Origin: an uncultured Treponema sp.
GTDB lineage: Bacteria > Spirochaetota > Spirochaetia > Treponematales > Treponemataceae
Length of the DNA stretch: 9,773 nucleotides
NCBI GenBank assembly: GCA_946611835.1
Contig: CAMOEE010000088.1
Coordinates: 1 to 9,773, forward strand
Direction: 5' to 3'
In this document: piece by piece, positions 1 through 6,273 of the stretch
Layout: each line of letters starts with the position of its first letter
How positions within the stretch are numbered: position 1 is the stretch's first letter
Program-made: the position numbers and the translations under genes
The notes under the pieces: model-generated
Seen by the model: the letters and a program-made list of their open reading frames with translations, nothing else
What the model was told of the DNA's origin: nothing
Database searches by the model: none

Positions 1-1339
1 CCTCAATCTTCCGCATGATCCAGACAAAACTTATCGTAAGAAAGATAAATGTGACAACCCAGCTGAGGGGATAAGAGTAGAAAATACTCTGGAAAGTGTG
101 AAAGCGTTCAATCCTGAAGAAAGTGAAGAGGTAAACCATACGAAGGCCACAGGCACCAACTAAAGTCACCAGCATGGGCATGAGAGAATGCCCCACCCCA
201 CGAATTGCGCTCGCCATGCAGTCCATCATGCCACAGGTAAAGTAAGTTGCGAGGATTACGGACAAACGAAGCATTCCCGCATCAATGACGGCCTCGTTTT
301 CAGAATAGATTCCAAGAAGAGAACGGCCAAAGGCAAGTACAAAAAAGCCAAGCAGCAGCCCGACTACCGTAACGGAACTTTCGCTTATCAGGACAAGTTT
401 TTTGATTCTGTCAAACTTGTGAGCACCCATATTCTGGCTTGCGAAAGTCAGAGTTCCCTGAGCAAAGCTGTTCATGGAAATATAGATAAAGCCCTCTATG
501 CTCTGAGCCGCGCTGTTTCCAGCAACCATAACGGCACCGAAAGAATTGACCGCAGACTGAATGACCATGTTGGAAAAGCTGAAAAGCATTCCCTGAAAGC
601 CGGCGGGTAAGCCTATTTTGATTATTCGGGGAAGGATAGTCTTGTCAAGGCGAAGTTTTTTGAATTCCAGGCGGAATTCCTCTTCTTCATGGAGCAGAAT
701 CCACACTACGCAGACCGCAGCAAAAATCTGGCTCAGAACCGTAGCGAAGGCAACTCCGGCTACATCCATTTTGAGCGGAATGACGAAAATCAAATTGAGG
801 ATTACATTGATAAGGCCCGCAATGAGAAGGATATAAAGAGGCCGCTTAGTGTCACCCTTTGCCCTTAGTAGAGCCGCCCCGAAATTGTAAACCAGAGTGG
901 CAGTAATTCCTCCGAAAAAGACCTTGAGATAAAGGGTTGAGAGAGGAAGGACATTCTCCGGCGAAGCCATAAGAATAAGAATCTGGCGTGAAAATGTAAT
1001 TCCAAGCAAAGTGAGGAGCAGGCCTCCAATCAGGCTCAGCACCATTGTGGTGTGAACGGTCTTGTTCAGCTCTTCTTTTTTACCCGCCCCAAGGAAATTA
1101 GCCGCAACGACATTACAGCCCACGCCAAGCCCGATAAAAAAATTGACCATGAGGTTGACCATGGAACTTGTTGAACCTACAGCCGCAAGAGAATTGTCCC
1201 CCGCATAACGGCCGACAACCACTATGTCAGCCGCATTGAAGAGAAGCTGGAGAACCGAACTCAAAATCAGGGGAACGGCGAATTTAACCAGCTTTGGGAA
1301 AATCGCCCCCTCCGTCATATTGATTTGATTTTTTTGCAT
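1..1339 (-). CDS. MATE family multidrug/sodium efflux transporter (3' end cut off by window)
   Basis: Membrane antiporter of the MATE family (DinF/NorM/YoeA-like), expected to export cationic drugs or metabolites using a Na+ or H+ gradient. The frame is open from an ATG at 1339 to the left edge, about 446 codons. The family is usually 440-460 residues, so only the last few residues and the stop should be missing. Family signatures are visible in both halves: an N-terminal 'FAVPLILSSVLQLLFNAADI' stretch, 'GAALLRAKGDTKRP' near the middle of the N-half, and 'MASAIRGVGHSLMP' in the C-half. About 12 hydrophobic segments alternate with short loops. The start lies 3 bases after the stop of the preceding gene, and there is no clear Shine-Dalgarno, so translational coupling is likely. 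A second in-frame ATG (1318) before 'TEGAIFPKL' could be the true start. It is the last gene of the minus-strand cluster 1-3805. Substrate cannot be inferred. Confidence 0.93.
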   Translation of the reverse strand, partial: MQKNQINMTEGAIFPKLVKFAVPLILSSVLQLLFNAADIVVVGRYAGDNSLAAVGSTSSMVNLMVNFFIGLGVGCNVVAANFLGAGKKEELNKTVHTTMVLSLIGGLLLTLLGITFSRQILILMASPENVLPLSTLYLKVFFGGITATLVYNFGAALLRAKGDTKRPLYILLIAGLINVILNLIFVIPLKMDVAGVAFATVLSQIFAAVCVVWILLHEEEEFRLEFKKLRLDKTILPRIIKIGLPAGFQGMLFSFSNMVIQSAVNSFGAVMVAGNSAAQSIEGFIYISMNSFAQGTLTFASQNMGAHKFDRIKKLVLISESSVTVVGLLLGFFVLAFGRSLLGIYSENEAVIDAGMLRLSVILATYFTCGMMDCMASAIRGVGHSLMPMLVTLVGACGLRMVYLFTFFRIERFHTFQSIFYSYPLSWVVTFIFLTISFVWIMRKIE

Positions 1340-1342
1340 GAG

Positions 1343-1921
1343 CTAGAGAATCATAGCACGAGGGAAAATAAAATGAAGGACAGCTGAGATCAGGCAGAAA
1401 ATTCCCACATATTTGCGGCCCTCGGCATAAAGGACTTGAATAGGCCCAGGCAAAGAAAGGTCAACCTCGCTCCGCTCCTGATACCAGTCGAGGAGAAGGA
1501 TTGCTCCAGCCACGATACCGGCCACGGCAGGAATAAGGTCGCCCACGACAGGAATGTCGTACTGAATGGGGGAAAGGAGCTTCATGAGTCCTGTCAGAAG
1601 CGAAAGAATTCCCACAACGAGCTGCAAGGTCTTGTCACCGAGGAAAGAGACCGCAAGGGCCTTGAAGCCTCCCCTAGCCGTTTTCTTGCCATCATCAGTT
1701 TTTTCGGCAGAAGAGCCGCCGTCAAGATTGAGATCCAGGTCATCCGTTTCCGGGTCAAAATCATTCTCTGTATTTGAAGCAGTTTTTTCAGAAAAATCTT
1801 CCTGGGCAAGCAGATCGTCAGAATCCGAAAGAATCATTTCTGTGTCGCCGCCAGCGGCATAAACAAAAATTAATCCGGCAAGAAGATTAAGCAGAATCGA
1901 CAAAAAATAAAACTGAAGCAT
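1343..1921 (-). CDS. Uncharacterised multi-pass membrane protein with acidic linker
   Basis: I do not recognise this 192-residue protein. Visible layout: a hydrophobic N-terminal segment (about residues 2-23) that could be a signal anchor; a strongly acidic, low-complexity linker (about 25-80, rich in D, E, S and T, including 'DFDPETDDLDLNLDGG'); then three hydrophobic segments (about 98-118, 126-146, 168-188) ending almost at the C-terminus. The middle pair flanks a 'SPIQYDIPVVGDLIPA' loop. The ATG at 1921 is preceded by a good GAGAGG ribosome site with a 7-nt spacer. The gene sits between a single-pass membrane protein and the MATE exporter, 3 bases from the latter, so an envelope role is likely but no function can be given. 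Confidence 0.8.
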   Translation of the reverse strand: MLQFYFLSILLNLLAGLIFVYAAGGDTEMILSDSDDLLAQEDFSEKTASNTENDFDPETDDLDLNLDGGSSAEKTDDGKKTARGGFKALAVSFLGDKTLQLVVGILSLLTGLMKLLSPIQYDIPVVGDLIPAVAGIVAGAILLLDWYQERSEVDLSLPGPIQVLYAEGRKYVGIFCLISAVLHFIFPRAMIL

Positions 1922-1938
1922 AACAAACCTCTCACATA

Positions 1939-1966
1939 TTGATTAACAGCGACAAATGTTAATCAA
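1939..1966. repeat. Perfect 10-bp inverted repeat between two operon genes
   Basis: TTGATTAACA (1939-1948) and TGTTAATCAA (1957-1966) are exact reverse complements separated by 8 nt (GCGACAAA). On the minus strand the hairpin lies 7 nt after the stop of the 1974-2552 gene and about 9 nt before the GAGAGG ribosome site of the next gene. There is no U-tract on the downstream side, so it is not a standard terminator. It could stabilise the 3' end of the upstream message or lower downstream translation. Its inner 26 bp closely resemble the hairpin core at 9024-9049, which suggests a dispersed palindromic repeat. Confidence 0.75.
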
Positions 1967-1973
1967 CACTTTT

Positions 1974-2552
1974 TTAATGCTTTTCTATTGAAGATTCAAG
2001 CGCAGAATAGGAATCCTTCATGGAGCAAACCGCACTTACCTTAATTATATCATAATCCGAAAAAGATGTCCTCAAGAATAGTTCATTTCCCTCGTATTTT
2101 CCGGTGAGTTTTTCCTCATGGACCAGGGTATTCTCCCTGTCATAGGCTGAGAATGTCACCGAAACAGGAATTCCGTCAGTAAAGTCAGCCTTTTTCTTTT
2201 TGGAAGCTTCCTTAATTTTTAAGCTCGCATAAACCGAGTCCTCGTAGGAAAAGGCAGAAAGGTTCACATCAAGTCCGGAAAGGGTTCCGGAGCTTTTCTG
2301 AGGCCCGAAATAATTCATAAAAAGGATTATTCCGAAAGTGAAGATAATCGTGACAAACATAAGCCTGTTGCCGCGGGTATTCACCAGGGATTTAAGCAGG
2401 CCTCCCTTGTAGGGCTTGAAATTTCCGGCATAATAATCCTGAACGATTTTTGGGGCATGCTTGAGTCTTTCCTCACGGTTATAGTGGAAGACCATCTGCT
2501 CCTCTTCTGTCGGTTTATCAGGCCTTGTCTCATCAAGATTCGAAAAATCCAT
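1974..2552 (-). CDS. Single-pass inner-membrane protein with extracytoplasmic C-terminal domain, unknown function
   Basis: A 192-residue protein with no recognised catalytic motif. Residues 1-63 are charged and hydrophilic, probably cytoplasmic, with a basic 'NREERLKHAPKIVQDYY' patch. Residues 64-82 form one clear transmembrane segment (FVTIIFTFGIILFMNYF). Residues 83-192 are beta-rich, with alternating polar and hydrophobic residues, and probably lie outside the membrane. Basic residues just before the segment (K54, R60, R63) favour N-in/C-out topology. The ATG at 2552 has a weak GGA ribosome site 5 nt upstream and lies 11 nt after the stop of the lipoprotein gene, so the two are almost certainly co-transcribed. 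The layout resembles small conserved spirochaetal membrane proteins, but I cannot name a family. Confidence 0.82.
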   Translation of the reverse strand: MDFSNLDETRPDKPTEEEQMVFHYNREERLKHAPKIVQDYYAGNFKPYKGGLLKSLVNTRGNRLMFVTIIFTFGIILFMNYFGPQKSSGTLSGLDVNLSAFSYEDSVYASLKIKEASKKKKADFTDGIPVSVTFSAYDRENTLVHEEKLTGKYEGNELFLRTSFSDYDIIKVSAVCSMKDSYSALESSIEKH

Positions 2553-2563
2553 GATCCGGCCGC

Positions 2564-3805
2564 CTACTGATTGATGAAAGATGCAAGAAGGGAATCAGTT
2601 CGCCACCACAAGGCTTCAGCATTCTCGCTCTTCACGAAAAGGCCTGAGATGATTCCGTTTCCGCTCAAAGAAAGGGTGTAATAAAGAATTTTCGAGTGAT
2701 TGACCGAAAGAGAGCGCTTTACGATTCTCTGACCGTCAGGCTGAACCATCTGAACGATGAAGCCCTCCTCGTTGGGCACAATGAAGAAGAACCAGCCGTT
2801 CTCAGTTACGCCAAGGAAGTCAAAAGGAAGGTTGTAGATTTCCTTGGTGAGGTTTTCAGTGACAGAATATTCATAAGAAGGAATCTCAAGGGGACTGTCA
2901 TATTTTCCGGTCTCAATGTTGAGGGGGCACAAAAGCGTAGTGTAATAATCGATTCCAGACTGAACCTTGAGGGCCGAGTCCAGGGAAGCCATGTAGTAAT
3001 CAACCTTGACATAAAGCTTGTGCTCCGAGCAGTCAGGGACGATGTTCTCGACGGAAATATAAGCAGGCGTCTCATTGGCATCGTCAGACTTGATTTTTGG
3101 AACCGTGCTCTGAGAAACAGGAACAGTATAAAGAAGAAAGCCGTTGGTATTGAACCAGTATGCCACAAGTCCGTCATTGGTCGTGCAGATTACGACAAGC
3201 TCGTTCTCCCTTGTCGTGTAGATGTTCTTTACATAAGGGAAAGGTGTTCCGCCAGGCCCCTGCTGACCGAGATAGTCGATGAATTTTCCGTTCGAATCGA
3301 AGCGGAGCACCACAAACGAAAGAAGGAGGCGGTTGGCACTATCCCTCTCCTGTCTCTCGACGGGGAGAGTATCAACAGCATAAATGTATTTACGGGAATC
3401 CACGGCCAGAGGACCAAGGGTATTAAAAGGATAAGAAATAGCCTTTTTGGTGGAGTTGATTGAATTCTTTCCGGCGAAGGCCACATCTTTTAAAATCTCG
3501 TCGTTGTAGTAAAGGCTGAGAAGGTCTCCGTAAGAGTTAAGCTCAAGGATTTTTTTTGACTCACCATTCGCAATGTAAAAAAATCCGTCCCTCATGGTCA
3601 TATAAGTACGGATTCCGCCGGTCTTGGCAAGGTCAAAAAGGTTAAGTTCATCCTCAAAATTTCCGTAGCCGAGCGTAAAAAGCGAATTCTCGCTTACAGA
3701 ATGAACCTGGTTTGACTTGGAACAGGAAAGAAAATTGAAAAGTGAAAGATGAAAAATGAAAAGTATTTTGACAATTTTAAATGCAGTACGAATATTTTTT
3801 TTCAT
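2564..3805 (-). CDS. NHL/beta-propeller-type lipoprotein, first gene of the 3805-to-1 operon
   Basis: A 413-residue exported protein. Residues 1-28 form a long lipoprotein-like signal: basic n-region (KK, R, K), hydrophobic core and 'NFLSC', giving a probable lipidated Cys28; the lipobox is loose, as is common in spirochaetes. The mature part starts with 'LFTLGYGNFEDELNLFDL', followed by repeated blade-like units such as 'DGFFYIANGESKKILELNSY', 'AVDSRKYIYAVDTLP' and 'VVLRFDSNGKFIDYLG'. In each, an aromatic strand precedes a 'D/NxxG' turn, as in NHL or six-bladed propellers. No enzyme residues are recognisable, so a structural or binding role at the periplasmic face or surface is likely. The start at 3805 has no Shine-Dalgarno (TCTCC precedes it), and an extended -10 box ends 6 nt upstream, so the message may be leaderless. 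It resembles spirochaetal NHL-like lipoproteins from memory; family name unverified. Confidence 0.82.
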   Translation of the reverse strand: MKKNIRTAFKIVKILFIFHLSLFNFLSCSKSNQVHSVSENSLFTLGYGNFEDELNLFDLAKTGGIRTYMTMRDGFFYIANGESKKILELNSYGDLLSLYYNDEILKDVAFAGKNSINSTKKAISYPFNTLGPLAVDSRKYIYAVDTLPVERQERDSANRLLLSFVVLRFDSNGKFIDYLGQQGPGGTPFPYVKNIYTTRENELVVICTTNDGLVAYWFNTNGFLLYTVPVSQSTVPKIKSDDANETPAYISVENIVPDCSEHKLYVKVDYYMASLDSALKVQSGIDYYTTLLCPLNIETGKYDSPLEIPSYEYSVTENLTKEIYNLPFDFLGVTENGWFFFIVPNEEGFIVQMVQPDGQRIVKRSLSVNHSKILYYTLSLSGNGIISGLFVKSENAEALWWRTDSLLASFINQ

Positions 3806-3811
3806 GGAGAT

Positions 3812-3820
3812 ATTATAGCA
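3812..3820 (-). promoter_or_regulatory. Extended -10 promoter of the 3805-to-1 operon
   Basis: On the minus strand the sequence is TGCTATAAT, a perfect extended -10 (TGn plus TATAAT). No good -35 lies 17 nt upstream, only the T-tract of the preceding terminator, which fits an extended -10 promoter. Only 6 nt separate the hexamer from the ATG at 3805, so transcription would begin at or within 1-2 nt of the start codon. Confidence 0.7.
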
Positions 3821-3831
3821 GAAATCAAGGC

Positions 3832-3877
3832 AAAAAAAAAGGCGGAAAACTGAAATTAACTTTCAATCTTCCGCTTT
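3832..3877 (-). terminator. Intrinsic terminator of the HTH-EIIA gene
   Basis: On the minus strand, 16 nt after the stop at 3894, AAAGCGGAA (3877-3869) pairs with TTCCGCCTT (3847-3839) with one G-U pair. An internal TGAAA/TTTCA stem (3851-3855 with 3861-3865) has a 5-nt loop. Nine Ts follow immediately (3840-3832). Stem, loop and T-tract are textbook for Rho-independent termination. It cleanly separates the HTH-EIIA unit from the lipoprotein operon that begins 27 nt further on. Confidence 0.93.
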
Positions 3878-3893
3878 AAGTCTTTATTTTGTT

Positions 3894-4544
3894 TTACTCA
3901 GCAGTAAGGATGTTGTATGCTTCCATTGGATCCTTGCAGGCAAGGAGTGCGTCCCTGACTTCCTTTCCCTTGAGCTTCGAGCTGAAGAAGCTGAGGGTCT
4001 GCAAGTAGTATGAATGCTGGTTGTAGGCCGCCGCAATCATAATGAGGATTCGGACCGGATTGTCGTCGATTGTCTGGAAGTCAAGCAAATCGTTCTTGCA
4101 GATACCGACGCTCATAACAAGGTCAGTGACAGAAGAAAGGCGGACATGAGGAATTGCGATTCCACGACCGATTGCGGTTGACATGAGCTCCTCCCGCTTA
4201 AGGATTTCGTCAACAAGCTCCTTCTCGTTCTTAATCTGCGGGGCTGTTGCAAGGTTCTGCGCAAGCTCAACGATGGCATCTCTTTTTGAAGAGTGCTCGA
4301 TAAAGACGATTCTGTCCGGAGAAAGAATATTTTTTGCAGAAACAACATGGCTTGGCTCGGCCGGCTTCTGTGATGAAGAAAGGCGCTCGTTCACCCATTT
4401 TTCGATTTCTGACTTTTTGAATCTCCAGACAGTGCCGATTTTACCGGCGGGGATTTCGCCCTTCTGTGCCCAGTCATATACGGTGCGCTCAGAAACTCTG
4501 AGATATTTTGCTACTTCTTCGATTGTAAGAATATCGTCTCCCAC
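3894..4544 (-). CDS. ptsN: Helix-turn-helix / PTS EIIA (PtsN-type) fusion regulator
   Basis: A 216-residue two-domain protein. Residues 5-53 form an excisionase/MerR-like DNA-binding domain ('LTIEEVAKYLRVSERTVYDW' then 'GKIGTVWRFKKSEIEKWV'), the HTH_17 pattern. Residues about 69-214 form a fructose/nitrogen-type EIIA domain with the phospho-acceptor motif 'AIGRGIAIPHVRL' (His133) and 'RILIMIAA'. The IIA domain is expected to accept phosphate from HPr or NPr. Without a IIB/IIC permease beside it, a regulatory role is more likely than sugar uptake; the HTH suggests that phosphorylation tunes DNA binding (inference). The start is GTG at 4544, preceded by AGGAG with a 6-nt spacer. The gene is monocistronic: it has its own TTGACA promoter (4594-4622) and a strong terminator. 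A 10-bp inverted repeat framing the promoter is a candidate operator, perhaps for this protein. Confidence 0.92.
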   Translation of the reverse strand: MGDDILTIEEVAKYLRVSERTVYDWAQKGEIPAGKIGTVWRFKKSEIEKWVNERLSSSQKPAEPSHVVSAKNILSPDRIVFIEHSSKRDAIVELAQNLATAPQIKNEKELVDEILKREELMSTAIGRGIAIPHVRLSSVTDLVMSVGICKNDLLDFQTIDDNPVRILIMIAAAYNQHSYYLQTLSFFSSKLKGKEVRDALLACKDPMEAYNILTAE

Positions 4545-4580
4545 GATTTGCTCCTATTAACTTTTGTGATTATTTTTTGA

Positions 4581-4633
4581 AAATGTATGATATATTTTGC
4601 AAACTTTACGGTATCTTGTCAAGTCATACATTT
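4581..4633 (-). promoter_or_regulatory. HTH-EIIA gene promoter inside a 10-bp inverted repeat
   Basis: On the minus strand, -35 TTGACA (4622-4617) and a poor -10 CAAAAT (4599-4594) are separated by 17 nt, placing the transcription start near 4587. The promoter is bracketed by AAATGTATGA (4581-4590) and TCATACATTT (4624-4633), exact reverse complements 33 nt apart. The upstream arm lies outside the transcript, so this is more likely a paired DNA operator than an RNA hairpin. The arm centres are 43 bp apart, about four helical turns, which would put both sites on the same face of the helix. Confidence 0.65.
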
Positions 4634-4686
4634 CTTACGAAAAAGCATAGGAAAAGCGATATTTCTTTTTGACGATTCCGACTTTT

Positions 4687-5109
4687 TTAGTCCGCGAGTT
4701 CGTGCAAACTGTCAAAAGGATAAAGTTCTCCTAAAGTTGATTTTGTTAAATGTTCAATATTTGTTCCGAAAACCACAGGAACATCATCCGAACCGAATTC
4801 TGTGAGAACCTGACGGCAGGCCCCGCAAGGTCCGACGGGATAGTCTGACTTAGGTGCGGCAATAGCAACGGCTGCGATTCTTCTTGCCCCCTCGGCAACG
4901 GCCGTGAACATAGCAGTTCTCTCGGCACAATTAGTAAGCCCGTAAGAACGATTCTCGACATTACAGCCAGTGAAAACCCGTCCGTCAGAGACAAGGATTG
5001 CCGCCCCGACCGGGAATTTTGAATAAGGAGAATAAGACAGTTTTGAAGCCTGAAGGGCCGCCTCAAAAAGCTCCAGAAGTTTGTTCTCGCTGACTTCAAT
5101 ATGTTCCAT
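4687..5109 (-). CDS. cdd: Cytidine deaminase
   Basis: Zinc enzyme that hydrolytically deaminates cytidine and deoxycytidine to uridine and deoxyuridine in pyrimidine salvage; cytosolic. At 140 residues it matches the short homotetrameric class. The 'CNVENRSYGLTNCAERTA' segment carries the substrate-binding Asn50/Glu52, zinc ligand Cys61 and catalytic proton shuttle Glu63. 'PCGACRQ' supplies the other zinc ligands, Cys95 and Cys98. The N-terminal 'SYSPYSKFPVGAA' stretch is also typical. The ATG at 5109 has a strong AAGGAGG ribosome site at 5117-5123 with a 7-nt spacer. It is divergent from the propeller gene at 5174, with only 64 bp between the start codons, so their promoters overlap. A possible minus-strand -10 (TATTAT) lies near 5144-5149. 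No convincing terminator follows the stop at 4687. Confidence 0.97.
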   Translation of the reverse strand: MEHIEVSENKLLELFEAALQASKLSYSPYSKFPVGAAILVSDGRVFTGCNVENRSYGLTNCAERTAMFTAVAEGARRIAAVAIAAPKSDYPVGPCGACRQVLTEFGSDDVPVVFGTNIEHLTKSTLGELYPFDSLHELAD

Positions 5110-5136
5110 AGAAATGCCTCCTTGGGGTAAAAACTC

Positions 5137-5169
5137 TTTAAAAATAATATGATATTCTCTATAATATCA
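5137..5169 (+). promoter_or_regulatory. Promoter of the 5174-7140 pair, with inverted repeat over the -10
   Basis: A perfect TATAAT (5160-5165) has a weak TTTAAA -35 (5137-5142) with a 17-nt spacer. Only 8 nt lie between the -10 and the ATG at 5174, and there is no Shine-Dalgarno, so a leaderless or nearly leaderless message is predicted. TGATATT (5150-5156) and AATATCA (5163-5169) form a 7-bp inverted repeat with 6-nt spacing over the -10 box, a possible operator in the shared divergent control region. Confidence 0.6.
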
Positions 5170-5173
5170 CACT

Positions 5174-6262
5174 ATGAACAAAAAGGTAAAAATAATTGCG
5201 CCAATTTTCATTTTTTTGGCAATTCTATACATAATTCTTGCATCCCGGCCTCTCAACCCGGAAATTCAGTTCCTTCCTGTCTGGACCGTTGACCTTGAGG
5301 CATTCACAAAAAGCGAGGGCTACGAGCCAACTGCCGAAGATTACGCAAATGCAGTCTCTTTCAAGCTGGGGCAGAATCTTGGCTACTTCACTCCGGAAGG
5401 TAAAATCCTCAGCTACATGACATTCCCCTACAAGGCAACGATTTCAGACGAGGCATATTCGTTCTACGGAACATCTTCCGACGAGATTCCGATCAAAACA
5501 CCTTCGGGAACGGAAGTCGGCATCATCAAGACGACCGGCTTTCCTTATTACACCACAGGGCGAAAATTCATCTTTCTTCCTGGCGGCTCCTCTTTCTCAA
5601 AGCTCAGCGACATAGGCGAAATTGAGTGGACCTACGAGGGCTTCACCCCCATCACGGCCTTCTCCTCTTCATCAACAGGAATCGTCACGGGCTACGCTGA
5701 CGGCTCCGTCATCGCCTTCGACATGGACGGCAACATAATCCAGCAGTACAATCCGGGCGGAAGTAACCACGAGGTCATACTGGGTGCGGCTATCTCAGAA
5801 ACTTCCAGATACATCGCCACCCTCTCGGGCCAGGGAGGTCAGAGGTTCGTAATCTCAAAAATGACCGATGCTGACTACGGCTCGCACACATCAATCGTCT
5901 TCTATAAATCAATGGATAAGGAGCTGAACCGACAGGTCCTCATAAAATTCAGCAAGGACGAAAAAAAGGTCTTCTACAACAACGCAAGCGGAATCGGAAT
6001 AGTCAACTGCCGCAATTTCAAGAACACGGAGATTCCTCTCAAGGGCAGGATTCTTTCAATACTCGAATCTGATGACGGCAACGAAATTTTCATCCTGAGC
6101 AAGGAAGGAAGAACCTACACAGTCTCGGCAATCGAGTCTTTCGATGCATTCTCTGGTTCCTTCTCTTTCGATGCAGACAGTGCATGCATGGCGGTAAAGG
6201 ACAACTCACTCTTCATCGGCCGTGACGGAAAAATCTCAAGGCTCGACATAATCCATCGCTAA
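5174..6262 (+). CDS. Membrane-anchored beta-propeller (WD40/PQQ-like) protein
   Basis: A 362-residue protein. An N-terminal basic stretch and hydrophobic segment (residues about 7-23) act as a signal anchor; no lipobox cysteine is present. The remainder is a repeat-built beta domain with blade-like units: 'NLGYFTPEGKILSYMTFPYK', 'GIVTGYADGSVIAFDMDGNI', 'RYIATLSGQGGQRFVIS', 'KKVFYNNASGIGIVNCRNF' and 'NSLFIGRDGKISRLDI'. The alternation of 'y.a.g..dG.v.a.d..G' is typical of WD40/PQQ-like propellers that bind proteins or scaffold. No catalytic residues are seen. The next gene starts 11 bp downstream, so the two form one operon; a joint cell-envelope role with the M23-like protein is an inference. 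The ATG at 5174 follows a TATAAT box by 8 nt without a ribosome site. Confidence 0.85.
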   Translation: MNKKVKIIAPIFIFLAILYIILASRPLNPEIQFLPVWTVDLEAFTKSEGYEPTAEDYANAVSFKLGQNLGYFTPEGKILSYMTFPYKATISDEAYSFYGTSSDEIPIKTPSGTEVGIIKTTGFPYYTTGRKFIFLPGGSSFSKLSDIGEIEWTYEGFTPITAFSSSSTGIVTGYADGSVIAFDMDGNIIQQYNPGGSNHEVILGAAISETSRYIATLSGQGGQRFVISKMTDADYGSHTSIVFYKSMDKELNRQVLIKFSKDEKKVFYNNASGIGIVNCRNFKNTEIPLKGRILSILESDDGNEIFILSKEGRTYTVSAIESFDAFSGSFSFDADSACMAVKDNSLFIGRDGKISRLDIIHR

Positions 6263-6273
6263 GGAAATCCAAC

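Noticed and set aside
188..610. Plus-strand open frame opposite the MATE gene
   Set aside because: It is in exact antisense codon phase with the exporter, whose family motifs are clear, and its translation resembles no protein family.
1939..1966. Intrinsic terminator inside the four-gene operon
   Set aside because: The hairpin is AT-rich and is followed on the minus strand by TATGTGAGAGG, with no T-tract.
2696..3463. Long plus-strand open frame (255 codons) opposite the lipoprotein gene
   Set aside because: It lies wholly antisense to a gene with a convincing signal peptide and propeller repeats, has no ribosome site, and its translation is basic and low in recognisable pattern. It is a codon-phase shadow.
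4634..4686. Intrinsic terminator after cdd
   Set aside because: Only weak A/T pairings such as AAAAAG with CTTTTT over a 20-nt loop are found. No GC-rich stem precedes a T-tract.
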